A program made the position numbers and the translations under genes. Positions 7,220 through 14,385 of a stretch of DNA of 19,757 bases are shown piece by piece; position 1 is the first letter of the stretch; every line of letters starts with the position of its first letter. The DNA comes from Bathyarchaeum sp965602795 (GTDB lineage Archaea; Thermoproteota; Bathyarchaeia; Bathyarchaeales; Bathyarchaeaceae): the NCBI GenBank assembly GCA_965602795.1, contig CBFCZR010000013.1:1-19757 (forward strand), in the 5' to 3' direction. The notes beneath the pieces are model-generated. The model saw only the letters and a list, made by a program, of their open reading frames with translations, searched no databases and was not told where the DNA came from.

Positions 7220-7231
7220 AATATACAATTA
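7220..7231 (+). promoter_or_regulatory. TATA-like promoter core of the winged-helix gene
   Basis: AATATACAATTA lies 30 bases ahead of the ATG at 7261. The identical twelve bases recur at 7496-7507, ahead of the FAD reductase gene. A start about 25 bases downstream would give a leader of only about a dozen bases. Confidence 0.5.
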
Positions 7232-7260
7232 ATGTTAAAACAAATAGGCTGGAATCCATA

Positions 7261-7446
7261 ATGGCCAAAATACATAAAGATATACTCAAATTGCTCTCGG
7301 AAAAACCAATGACCCTTGTTGAGGTCGCAGAAAAACTCGAAAAAACCGAAAAGAAAACTTACAATGCTCTAAAGAAGCTCTTCAGCGACGGCAAAATCGA
7401 AAGCAACGCAAAAACTCGCAAGTACTCACTTGCAAAAGAAAGCTAG
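7261..7446 (+). CDS. Small winged helix-turn-helix protein, probable transcription regulator
   Basis: A 61-residue protein. Residues 5-50 fit a compact winged-helix DNA-binding domain: helix 1 (HKDILKLLS), then MTLVEVAEKLEKTEKKTYNAL as the helix-turn-helix with the recognition helix, then KKLFSDGKIESN leading to a beta wing (TRKYSLA). It is strongly basic and has no effector domain, so it would act as a simple DNA-binding protein, perhaps a dimer. The gene sits between gcvH and the FAD reductase and shares a promoter core with the latter, so it is a candidate regulator of that gene or of itself. Targets and signal are unknown. Confidence 0.72.
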   Translation: MAKIHKDILKLLSEKPMTLVEVAEKLEKTEKKTYNALKKLFSDGKIESNAKTRKYSLAKES

Positions 7447-7495
7447 AGCATTTTTGTTCCGTTTTTAGCTCGAACTATCAGCTGAGAATAAGATT

Positions 7496-7507
7496 AATAT
7501 ACAATTA
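7496..7507 (+). promoter_or_regulatory. TATA-like promoter core of the FAD reductase gene
   Basis: AATATACAATTA, identical to the element ahead of the winged-helix gene, ends 37 bases before the ATG at 7544. A start near 7525 leaves space for the TTGAGG ribosome binding site at 7531-7536. Confidence 0.5.
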
Positions 7508-7528
7508 TCTGATAATCTGACAATCAGA
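7508..7528 (+). promoter_or_regulatory. Inverted repeat overlapping the expected transcript start; possible operator
   Basis: TCTGAT (7508-7513) and ATCAGA (7523-7528) form an inverted repeat with a nine-base spacer directly after the TATA-like core. Its position over the expected transcription start would suit a repressor. The repeat is short and could be chance; the adjacent winged-helix protein is one candidate binder. Confidence 0.3.
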
Positions 7529-7543
7529 AGTTGAGGATTAAAA

Positions 7544-8887
7544 ATGACCCGAAAAATAGTTATTATTGGAGCCCACGCTGCAGGGCTTGATGCGGCTTCT
7601 GCAGCTAGGAAAACGGATAGAAATGCTGAAATAACTTTGATAACGAAAGAGAAGAAAACAGCATACTCTCGATGCGGTCTCCCCTTTGTTCTGGGTAGAC
7701 ACATAAAAACCTTCGATGACTTGCTGGTCTTTCCGGAAAGATTCTACAAGATGATGAAACTGAACCTTCTAACGGAGACTACGGTGACAAAAGTTGATGC
7801 AAAAGAGAAAACTGTTAATATAGAGGACAAGAGTGGAAACAAAGAAACTCTTTCGTATGATAATTTAGTGATAACAACTGGCGCTGACCCCTTCATACCG
7901 CCAATAAAAGGACGAGAAAAGAAGGGAGTCTACGTTGTTCGAACCATAGAAGATGGAGAAAAAATCGACAAAGCAATCGAATCCGCTAAGTCAGCAGTCA
8001 TCATAGGCGCTGGGCTTATCGGACTTGAAGTTGCCGTAGCCTGCCTTGAAAGAGGACTAAAAACCACTGTCGTAGAATTCCTTCCTTACGTTCTACCTGT
8101 TCTCCTTGACAAAGAGATGGCTAACCGCGTCCAGAAGAAGCTTGAAGAGAAAGGCATGAACATCATTGTCGGAAAGGGCGCAGAAGAAATCCTTGGAACC
8201 GACAAAGTTACTGGAGTTCGTGTTGCAGGAGAAGAAATTCCTGCAGACGTTGTTGTTGTAGCCACTGGCGTAAGAGCCAACACCGAATTAGCCAAAAACG
8301 CTGGAGTAGAACTTGGAGAAAAAAAGGGCATAAAAACCAACATGCGAATGGAAACAAACATCAAAGGCATTTACGCTGCTGGAGACTGCGCTGAAACAAT
8401 AAACCTTGTTACCCTTAGACCCACAATGAGCCAGCTTGGAACCACTGCAGTGAAACAGGCAAAAGTAGCAGGAATAAACGCTGCCGGCGGATACTCCACA
8501 TTTAAAGGCGCTTTGGGCTCTTGGATTACACGATTGTTCGACACAGAAATTGGCGGAACTGGACTTACAGACTTCTTTGCTGCTCGAGCCGGAATAGAAA
8601 CCGTGACAGGAACAATAGTTTCCAAAACAAAAGCCGACTACTTCCCCGGAGCATTACCGATCAGAATCAAGATTATCGCAGAAAAAGAATCCACAAAGAT
8701 CATTGGCGCCCAGATCATCGGTGAAGAAGAGGTAACACAACGCATAAACGCCTTGTCCTTTGCCATCCAAAACGAAATGACACTCCAAGAACTGGCGAAA
8801 GCCGAAACCTGCTATGCACCTCCAGTTAACGAAACCTGGGAGCCGATGGTTTTAGCTGCAGAAATGGCACTGAGACGACTTCGATAA
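7544..8887 (+). CDS. FAD-dependent pyridine nucleotide-disulfide oxidoreductase, CoA-disulfide reductase/NADH oxidase family
   Basis: A 447-residue flavoprotein of the single-cysteine disulfide reductase group. The first Rossmann motif is IVIIGAHAAGLDAA (residues 5-18, FAD), the redox cysteine is C44 in YSRCGLPFVLG, the second Rossmann motif GAGLIGLE is at 155-162 (NAD(P)H), and GIYAAGDC closes the FAD site. The C-terminal dimerisation domain includes ETCYAPPVNETW, where the family usually has YAPPF near the partner active site. Members reduce CoA disulfide or polysulfide, or oxidise NADH with O2, using one cysteine that forms a mixed disulfide or sulfenic acid. It is not a dihydrolipoamide dehydrogenase, which has a CxxxxC pair. 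It has its own promoter and a terminator before the Mvh-Hdr operon. The substrate cannot be fixed from sequence. Confidence 0.83.
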   Translation: MTRKIVIIGAHAAGLDAASAARKTDRNAEITLITKEKKTAYSRCGLPFVLGRHIKTFDDLLVFPERFYKMMKLNLLTETTVTKVDAKEKTVNIEDKSGNKETLSYDNLVITTGADPFIPPIKGREKKGVYVVRTIEDGEKIDKAIESAKSAVIIGAGLIGLEVAVACLERGLKTTVVEFLPYVLPVLLDKEMANRVQKKLEEKGMNIIVGKGAEEILGTDKVTGVRVAGEEIPADVVVVATGVRANTELAKNAGVELGEKKGIKTNMRMETNIKGIYAAGDCAETINLVTLRPTMSQLGTTAVKQAKVAGINAAGGYSTFKGALGSWITRLFDTEIGGTGLTDFFAARAGIETVTGTIVSKTKADYFPGALPIRIKIIAEKESTKIIGAQIIGEEEVTQRINALSFAIQNEMTLQELAKAETCYAPPVNETWEPMVLAAEMALRRLR

Positions 8888-8902
8888 TCCCCCTTCTTTT
8901 CA

Positions 8903-8955
8903 TATCCTTTCTAGGATACAAGCCTAGCCTTTCACTGGGCTAGGCAACTTTTTTT
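8903..8955 (+). terminator. Tandem hairpins plus T-run after the FAD reductase gene
   Basis: Two adjacent stems: TATCCT/AGGATA (8903-8908 with 8913-8918, four-base loop) and the perfect GC-rich GCCTAGCC/GGCTAGGC (8922-8929 with 8938-8945, eight-base loop), followed by seven T residues at 8949-8955. A clear terminator separating the FAD reductase from the Mvh-Hdr operon. Confidence 0.65.
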
Positions 8956-8968
8956 CATCATAATTTTT

Positions 8969-8992
8969 GTTTAAAAAGTAAACTTTATTTAC
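8969..8992 (+). promoter_or_regulatory. TATA-like region of the Mvh-Hdr operon
   Basis: GTTTAAAAAG (8969-8978) and CTTTATTTAC (8983-8992) are both plausible TATA elements 42-65 bases ahead of mvhG. Either would give a short leader. I cannot choose between them. Confidence 0.35.
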
Positions 8993-9033
8993 GCGTGTCA
9001 TCTTAATCGAGCTTCTTGTAAACGGTGATTCCA

Positions 9034-9978
9034 ATGGGAAAGGAGAAACTAAAGATTGCTTTCTATTGGGCTGCTAGTTGTGGAGGCTGCGAAGTAGCTG
9101 TTTTGGACGTTAACGAAAAAATCTTGGACGTCGTTGCAGCTGCTGACATTGTTTTCTGGCCTGTAGCAATGGACATCAAATATAAAGATGTTGAAGCTAT
9201 GCCAGACAAGAGCATAGACGCTTGCTTCTTCAACGGCGCAATAAGAACAGAAGAAAATGAGAAAATAGCTAAACTTCTCAGAAAGAAATCAAAGATACTT
9301 GTGGCTTTCGGCTCATGCGCCAACGATGGGTGTGTGAAAAGCCTAGCGAATCTTTGGGATAGAGACACTGTCTTTGAGCGAGCCTATCTGGAAACTCAAT
9401 CAACTGAAAACCCAGAAAAAGTGACGCCTAAAACACGTGTCAAAGTCAAAGAGGGAGAACTGGAACTTCCCGAATTCTATGACACTGTGAAAACGTTACC
9501 TCAAACTGTGGATGTTGACTACACAATTTCCGGCTGTCCTCCACCTATTCCAGCTATACTGAGCATGTTTAATGCTTTCATAACCGGCAATCTGCCTCCT
9601 AAGGGTTCAAGCTTCCTGCCAGACAAGTCAGTCTGTGATGAATGCCCACGGGAAAAGAAGCACACACAAATCACTGAAATAAAGAGAATCTACGAAATTG
9701 AGGACGATGGCAAAACCTGTTTCTTGGATCAAGGCGTCATTTGCATGGGTCCAGCTACCCGTGCTGGCTGCGGTTCTCAATGTCCAAACGTTAACATACC
9801 CTGCACTGGCTGTGGCGGTCCAGGTCCCCGCGTGGACGACCAAGGTGCTGCAGCTATTAGCGCTATTGCATCCCTCGCAGCCAATTCAGAGGTTGTTAAG
9901 CAGATTGTGGACCCCGTAGGAACATTCTACAAGTATTCGTTAGCTAACTCGATTCTCAGGAGGAAGGTGAAGAAATGA
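9034..9978 (+). CDS. mvhG: F420-non-reducing hydrogenase small subunit (MvhG-like)
   Basis: A 314-residue [NiFe]-hydrogenase small subunit of group 3c. C16-x2-C19 (SCGGCE), C95 (FGSCA) and C168 (SGCPPP) are the ligands of the proximal [4Fe-4S] cluster. The C-terminal third carries C201-x2-C204, C229, C237, C246, C250, C257 and C260, enough for the medial and distal clusters. There is no twin-arginine signal, so it is cytoplasmic. It passes electrons from the Ni-Fe site in MvhA to the MvhD domain and on to HdrA. ATG 9034 is favoured over GTG 9025 because GGTGAT at 9024-9029 makes a good ribosome binding site. It is the first gene of a five-gene operon; mvhA starts four bases before its stop. 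Confidence 0.9.
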   Translation: MGKEKLKIAFYWAASCGGCEVAVLDVNEKILDVVAAADIVFWPVAMDIKYKDVEAMPDKSIDACFFNGAIRTEENEKIAKLLRKKSKILVAFGSCANDGCVKSLANLWDRDTVFERAYLETQSTENPEKVTPKTRVKVKEGELELPEFYDTVKTLPQTVDVDYTISGCPPPIPAILSMFNAFITGNLPPKGSSFLPDKSVCDECPREKKHTQITEIKRIYEIEDDGKTCFLDQGVICMGPATRAGCGSQCPNVNIPCTGCGGPGPRVDDQGAAAISAIASLAANSEVVKQIVDPVGTFYKYSLANSILRRKVKK

Positions 9979-11432
9979 AAGAAGTAGTAATAGACCCAAT
10001 CACTCGACTGGAAGGACATGGAAAAATAACCATATTCCTAAACGACGCTGGAAACGTGGAAAATGCGTACTTCCAAGTTCCAGAACTACGAGGCTTTGAA
10101 AAATTCTGTGAAGGAAGACGCGCTGAAGACCTGCCCATAATAACAACCAGAATCTGTGGAGTCTGCCCAGTTGCCCACCACATGGCAGGAGCAAAGGCTC
10201 TAGACGCCGCATTCAATGTGGAACCCACTGAAACAGCGAAAAAACTGCGAGAACTAGAGTATTGCGGCTACTTCATCTACGACCACATACTTCACTTCTA
10301 CTTCTTGGGAGGTCCAGACTTTGTTGTGGGACCTGACGCTCCCGCCGCTAAACGTAACATCCTTGGAGTAATAGAGAAGGCCGGTTTAGAAGTCGCCGGC
10401 GAGGTCATAAAGCACCGCGCTTATGGACAAAAAATTACTGGCATAATCGGAGGGCGACCAACTCATCCTGTGAGTGCTGCTATGCCCGGCGGTATAGCTA
10501 AGTCTCTTAACGAAGAGGAACGTCAAGACATCGAAAACATGCTTAAGAGCTGCCACGAATTCGCCAAGTTCAGCCTGAAACTTTTCGATGATATTGTTCT
10601 GAAGAACGCTGACTATGTGAACCTGATTACAAGTGACCCCTACAAGTTGGAGACCTACTACATGGGTACGGTCGACAAGGACAATAAGGTGAACTTCTAT
10701 GACGGCAAAGTTCGCGTGGTTGATACGCAAGGAAAAGAGTTCGTGAAATTTGGTCCAGAAGAATACTTGGACATCATCGAAGAACATGTTGAACCGTGGA
10801 CTTACGTTAAACTTCCATATCTGAAGAAGATTGGCTGGAAAGGCTTCGTTGACGGTCCCGAAACAAGTCTATATCGGGTCGGTCCACTTGGAAGACTCAA
10901 TGCCGCTGAAGGTATGGCAACCCCGCTTGCACAGGCAGAATACGAGAGGATGTATAAGACTCTTGGCGGAAGACCTGTTCATGCAACCTTAGCTTTCCAC
11001 TGGGCAAGACTGATTGAGCTACTGTATGCAACCGAAAGAGGGCTAGAGCTGATAACGGACAAGGAAATAACCAGCAAGGACATCAGAAACAAGCCTGGAA
11101 AGCCAGGAGAAGGCGTTGGAATAGTTGAAGCTGCAAGAGGCACCCTTATTCACCATTACCAGTTGGATGAAAACGCTTTAGCGAAGAAAGTCAACTTGGT
11201 TGTAGCAACAACCCATAACGCGCCGGGCATCTGTATGTCCGTGAAGAATGCTGCGCAGGGTCTCATAAAGAACGGCGAGGTCAATGATGGATTGTTAAAC
11301 AAGGTGGAGATGGCGTTCAGAGCATACGACCCATGCTTCGCCTGTGCTACACACTTTGCCATCGGCGAGATGCCCTTAGAAGTTAACATATTTGACAATG
11401 AAAAGCAACTGATAAAAACTGTAAAAAGATGA
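9975..11432 (+). CDS. mvhA: F420-non-reducing hydrogenase large subunit (MvhA-like)
   Basis: A 485-residue catalytic subunit that splits H2 at the Ni-Fe(CN)2CO centre. All four nickel ligands are present: C61 and C64 in RICGVCPVAH and C454 and C457 in DPCFACATH. RLEGHG near the N-terminus is the conserved Glu-containing motif. After the final His460 there are 25 more residues, a possible C-terminal extension for a maturation protease; no protease gene is nearby. It overlaps mvhG by an ATGA and uses AGGAGG-like sequence (AGGAGGAAGGTG) at the end of mvhG as ribosome binding site. Intact ligands argue for a true hydrogenase rather than a Complex I-like relic. Selenocysteine is not used. Confidence 0.92.
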   Translation: MKEVVIDPITRLEGHGKITIFLNDAGNVENAYFQVPELRGFEKFCEGRRAEDLPIITTRICGVCPVAHHMAGAKALDAAFNVEPTETAKKLRELEYCGYFIYDHILHFYFLGGPDFVVGPDAPAAKRNILGVIEKAGLEVAGEVIKHRAYGQKITGIIGGRPTHPVSAAMPGGIAKSLNEEERQDIENMLKSCHEFAKFSLKLFDDIVLKNADYVNLITSDPYKLETYYMGTVDKDNKVNFYDGKVRVVDTQGKEFVKFGPEEYLDIIEEHVEPWTYVKLPYLKKIGWKGFVDGPETSLYRVGPLGRLNAAEGMATPLAQAEYERMYKTLGGRPVHATLAFHWARLIELLYATERGLELITDKEITSKDIRNKPGKPGEGVGIVEAARGTLIHHYQLDENALAKKVNLVVATTHNAPGICMSVKNAAQGLIKNGEVNDGLLNKVEMAFRAYDPCFACATHFAIGEMPLEVNIFDNEKQLIKTVKR

Positions 11433-11443
11433 GGTGATGAAAA

Positions 11444-13876
11444 ATGGAACAACCTAAAATTGGAGTATTCTTATCTGACTGCGGAAAACAGCTATCTGAA
11501 ATCCTAGACTTCGATGCTTTAACAAGCTTTGTGAAGACTGTCCCGAACGTAACTCTTATTGCAAGAGGCAGCGAATTCTGGCGAGGCAAAGGACTGCAGA
11601 CTATCATAGATTCCATAAAAGACAAAAAAGTTAACCGTGTCGTTGTAGCTGAGAGTCTAACAAAAATAAGTGACATAAACATCGCCCAAGCAGTTGAAAA
11701 CGCAGGTCTCAACCCCTATCTTGTTGAAGTAATCGACCTCAAAGACCACTGTGTATGGCCCCACCAGAAAACACCAAAAGAAGCCACTGAAAAAGCCAAA
11801 GCCATGCTTCTAGCAGCAATTGAACGGGCAAAGCTTCTTGAACCCATCGAGAAAATTGAGTTTCCAGCCAAAAAATCTGCTCTGATTATTGGCGGAGGCA
11901 TCGCTGGCATGCAAACCGCTGTTGACTTGGCGGATTTAGGCTTCGAGGTGAATCTGATTGAGAAGCAACCATTTCTCGGTGGTTTATCTGCTCGTGTTGG
12001 TAGATTCTTCCCAACCGACGACTGCGCTATCTGTATTCAGCCTCCCTCTTCTGACGTGAAAACCATAACCCATACTTCCCGTAAGTGCGTGTATCGTTCA
12101 GGCTTCAGCGAAATTCCTAACCTGAACATATTGACGAACGCTAAGGTTGTGGCTGTTGAGGGCGTTCCCGGAAACTATAAGGTTACAATCGAAAAGAAGC
12201 CGCGGTATGTTGACGCGGATAAATGTGTAGCCTGCGACAAATGTGTCTCTGTTTGTCCTGTGGAAACCCCTGACGAATACAATGCAAACCTGAGTAAACG
12301 CAAAGCAATCTACATCAACGTTCCCACTGTTCACCCGCAAGTCTACGTTATTGACGAGGACGCCTGCAAGTTCCATGACTGCGCCAAATGTGTTGAAGTT
12401 TGTCCAACAAACGCCATTGACTTGGATCAGAAAACTGAGCAGGTAACCTTGAATGTGGGCAGCATAGTTGTTGCCACCGGGTTCAGGGAGTTTGATACCA
12501 GTGCCATAAAGGAATATCATTACGACGATTACCCAGACGTCATAACCAATCTGGAATTGGCTAGGATGATTGACGGTTTCGGCCCAACAGGCGGCGCTAT
12601 TGTTCGACCTTCAGACGGCAAGCCCGCCAAGAAAATCGTTTTTATTCAATGTGCGGGTTCGCGAGACAGGCGATACAATCCTTACTGTTCAGGTATCTGC
12701 TGCATGATTTCATTGAAAAACGCGTCTTTGATTAAAGAGGCTAATCCTGACGCCGAAGTTTCTATCTGCTATATAGACATCCGAACTACTGGAAGAGAGC
12801 ATGAGTACTACTATGAGCGAGCCAGAGAGATGGGCATAAAATTCGTGAAGGGAAGACCAACCGAAATTTATGCTGACGAAGAGAAAGACAAGTTGATTGT
12901 CGATGTTGAGGATGCGCTTCTCAAACGATTCTTGGACTTGGAAGCTGACTTAGTTGTTTTGGCTTCTGCAATGGTACCCGCTGAAGGAACCGAGGAACTT
13001 GCTGAAATTCTGGGTCTTGATTTGGAAGCGGACGGTTTCTTCAAAGAATACAACGCTAAACTGAGACCAACCGAAACTAAACAAAAGGGAATTTTCCTCT
13101 GTGGAGGAGCAACCTTCCCGAAGGATGCACCAACTGCTTCTCTGCACGCTCACTCGGCAGCCATGAAAGCAACCAAGTTCTTGACAAGCGGCAAAATAGT
13201 CAAGGACCAAAGAACAGCCGTAATCAATCAGGACTACTGTGGCGACTGCGAATTCTGTCCAGTAATCTGCCCCTATGGCGCCATCAGTTTGGAGCCTACA
13301 ACTGAAGACCACTTCGTTGCTCAGGTTAACGAGCTTCTTTGTGAGGGATGTGGCGTCTGTGTGGGAACTTGCCCACTGAACGCTATCGAACTTAGGCACT
13401 CTAGACCAAACCAGATGGAAGCCCAGATTAAGGCTCTCATGTCAATGAATGGAACATCGAAGCCTCTGGTTCTAGCCATCTGCTGCCAAGAATGTGGTCA
13501 CACTGCTGTTGACTCTTCAGGTATGGCTAAGATGCAATATCCCGCCAACGTGAGGGTTATGAAGGTTCCATGTGCTGGAATAGTGCGAGTTAACCAGATT
13601 CTTGAAGCCTTCAAAGCTGGCGCCCAAGGCGTTATGGTGGTGGGGTGCAAGAGCGACGGCTGCCACTACGAGGTGGGCAGTGAGAATGCTGAGAAGAAGA
13701 TGGACAGTGCCAAGGTACTGCTGAAGGAATACGGAATAGAGCCAGAAAGGCTAGAGATGTTCAAGATGGTGTATATTGAAGGCGCCCAGTTCGCGGAGGC
13801 TGCAAAGATGATGACCGAGCGGGTGACTAAGCTGGGTCCATTAAAGTTGATGGTTACTGAAGGAGGCGAAACATGA
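11444..13876 (+). CDS. hdrA: Heterodisulfide reductase subunit A fused to MvhD domain (bifurcating flavoprotein)
   Basis: An 810-residue fusion. Order: degenerate N-terminal HdrA domain (1-140); FAD-binding thioredoxin-reductase-like domain starting at GGGIAGMQTA (150-159) with DCAICI at 193-198; inserted 2x[4Fe-4S] ferredoxin (C261, 264, 267, 271 and C308, 313, 316, 320); the special cluster C403-x11-C415-x3-C419-C420; C-terminal ferredoxin (C599, 602, 605, 609 and C633, 636, 639, 643); and an MvhD domain (about 670-800) with C680, C681, C684, C710, C735, C740. HdrA takes electrons from hydrogenase through MvhD and splits them, one to ferredoxin and one to HdrBC. HdrA-MvhD fusions are reported in other archaea. 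The N-terminal domain keeps only C13 and C103 of its usual cysteines. GAGGTGAT precedes the ATG; it is 11 bp after mvhA. Confidence 0.92.
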   Translation: MEQPKIGVFLSDCGKQLSEILDFDALTSFVKTVPNVTLIARGSEFWRGKGLQTIIDSIKDKKVNRVVVAESLTKISDINIAQAVENAGLNPYLVEVIDLKDHCVWPHQKTPKEATEKAKAMLLAAIERAKLLEPIEKIEFPAKKSALIIGGGIAGMQTAVDLADLGFEVNLIEKQPFLGGLSARVGRFFPTDDCAICIQPPSSDVKTITHTSRKCVYRSGFSEIPNLNILTNAKVVAVEGVPGNYKVTIEKKPRYVDADKCVACDKCVSVCPVETPDEYNANLSKRKAIYINVPTVHPQVYVIDEDACKFHDCAKCVEVCPTNAIDLDQKTEQVTLNVGSIVVATGFREFDTSAIKEYHYDDYPDVITNLELARMIDGFGPTGGAIVRPSDGKPAKKIVFIQCAGSRDRRYNPYCSGICCMISLKNASLIKEANPDAEVSICYIDIRTTGREHEYYYERAREMGIKFVKGRPTEIYADEEKDKLIVDVEDALLKRFLDLEADLVVLASAMVPAEGTEELAEILGLDLEADGFFKEYNAKLRPTETKQKGIFLCGGATFPKDAPTASLHAHSAAMKATKFLTSGKIVKDQRTAVINQDYCGDCEFCPVICPYGAISLEPTTEDHFVAQVNELLCEGCGVCVGTCPLNAIELRHSRPNQMEAQIKALMSMNGTSKPLVLAICCQECGHTAVDSSGMAKMQYPANVRVMKVPCAGIVRVNQILEAFKAGAQGVMVVGCKSDGCHYEVGSENAEKKMDSAKVLLKEYGIEPERLEMFKMVYIEGAQFAEAAKMMTERVTKLGPLKLMVTEGGET

Positions 13877-14385
13877 TGACACAAAAAACGGAAAAAACTA
13901 CAATATCCTTCTCTGACGAGGTTACGAGCCGTCATGGCGGAGAAACCTTGACTGCATGTTACCAGTGTGGAACCTGCGCCAGCAGCTGTCCAGTAGCCAG
14001 ACTTGACTCCAGCTTTAATCCCCGAGAAATCATCAAACTATCTCTCTTAGGCGCGAAGGAAGAAGTGCTCTCCAGAGACGCCATATGGCAGTGCTGCTCA
14101 TGCTTCAACTGCCAAGAAAGGTGCCCCCAAAACGTTGAGATCGCCGACTTAATTTACGCTCTGAGGAACATCGCACTAGAAGCTGGGCACTCACCAAACA
14201 TTTACTCCGACTTTGCGTCAGCTCTCATTGCTGAGGGACGGATTGTTCAGATTTCCAAGTTCGTGGAAAAGAAACGCGAAGAATACGGGTTACCGCCCCT
14301 TAAACCGGTGGGCGTAGACGACTTGAACAAGATTCTCTCTGCAACTGGCTTTACTAAACCAGAAAAGACGGAGGAGTCAAAATGA
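13873..14385 (+). CDS. hdrC: Heterodisulfide reductase subunit C
   Basis: A 170-residue iron-sulfur protein with two [4Fe-4S] motifs: C29-x2-C32-x2-C35-x3-C39P (ACYQCGTCASSCP) and C74-x2-C77-x2-C80-x3-C84P. It relays electrons from HdrA to the catalytic HdrB. There is a 20-residue N-terminal extension before the first motif and a lysine-rich C-terminus. The ATG overlaps the hdrA stop (ATGA) and AGGAGG sits six bases upstream (13861-13866). A second ATG follows immediately (13876) and could serve as well. Length and motif spacing are normal for HdrC. Confidence 0.93.
   Translation: MMTQKTEKTTISFSDEVTSRHGGETLTACYQCGTCASSCPVARLDSSFNPREIIKLSLLGAKEEVLSRDAIWQCCSCFNCQERCPQNVEIADLIYALRNIALEAGHSPNIYSDFASALIAEGRIVQISKFVEKKREEYGLPPLKPVGVDDLNKILSATGFTKPEKTEESK

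Noticed and set aside
7544..8887. Reading the FAD protein as dihydrolipoamide dehydrogenase (L protein) for the nearby H protein
   Set aside because: The active site has one cysteine in YSRCGLPF, not the CxxxxC pair of dihydrolipoamide dehydrogenase.
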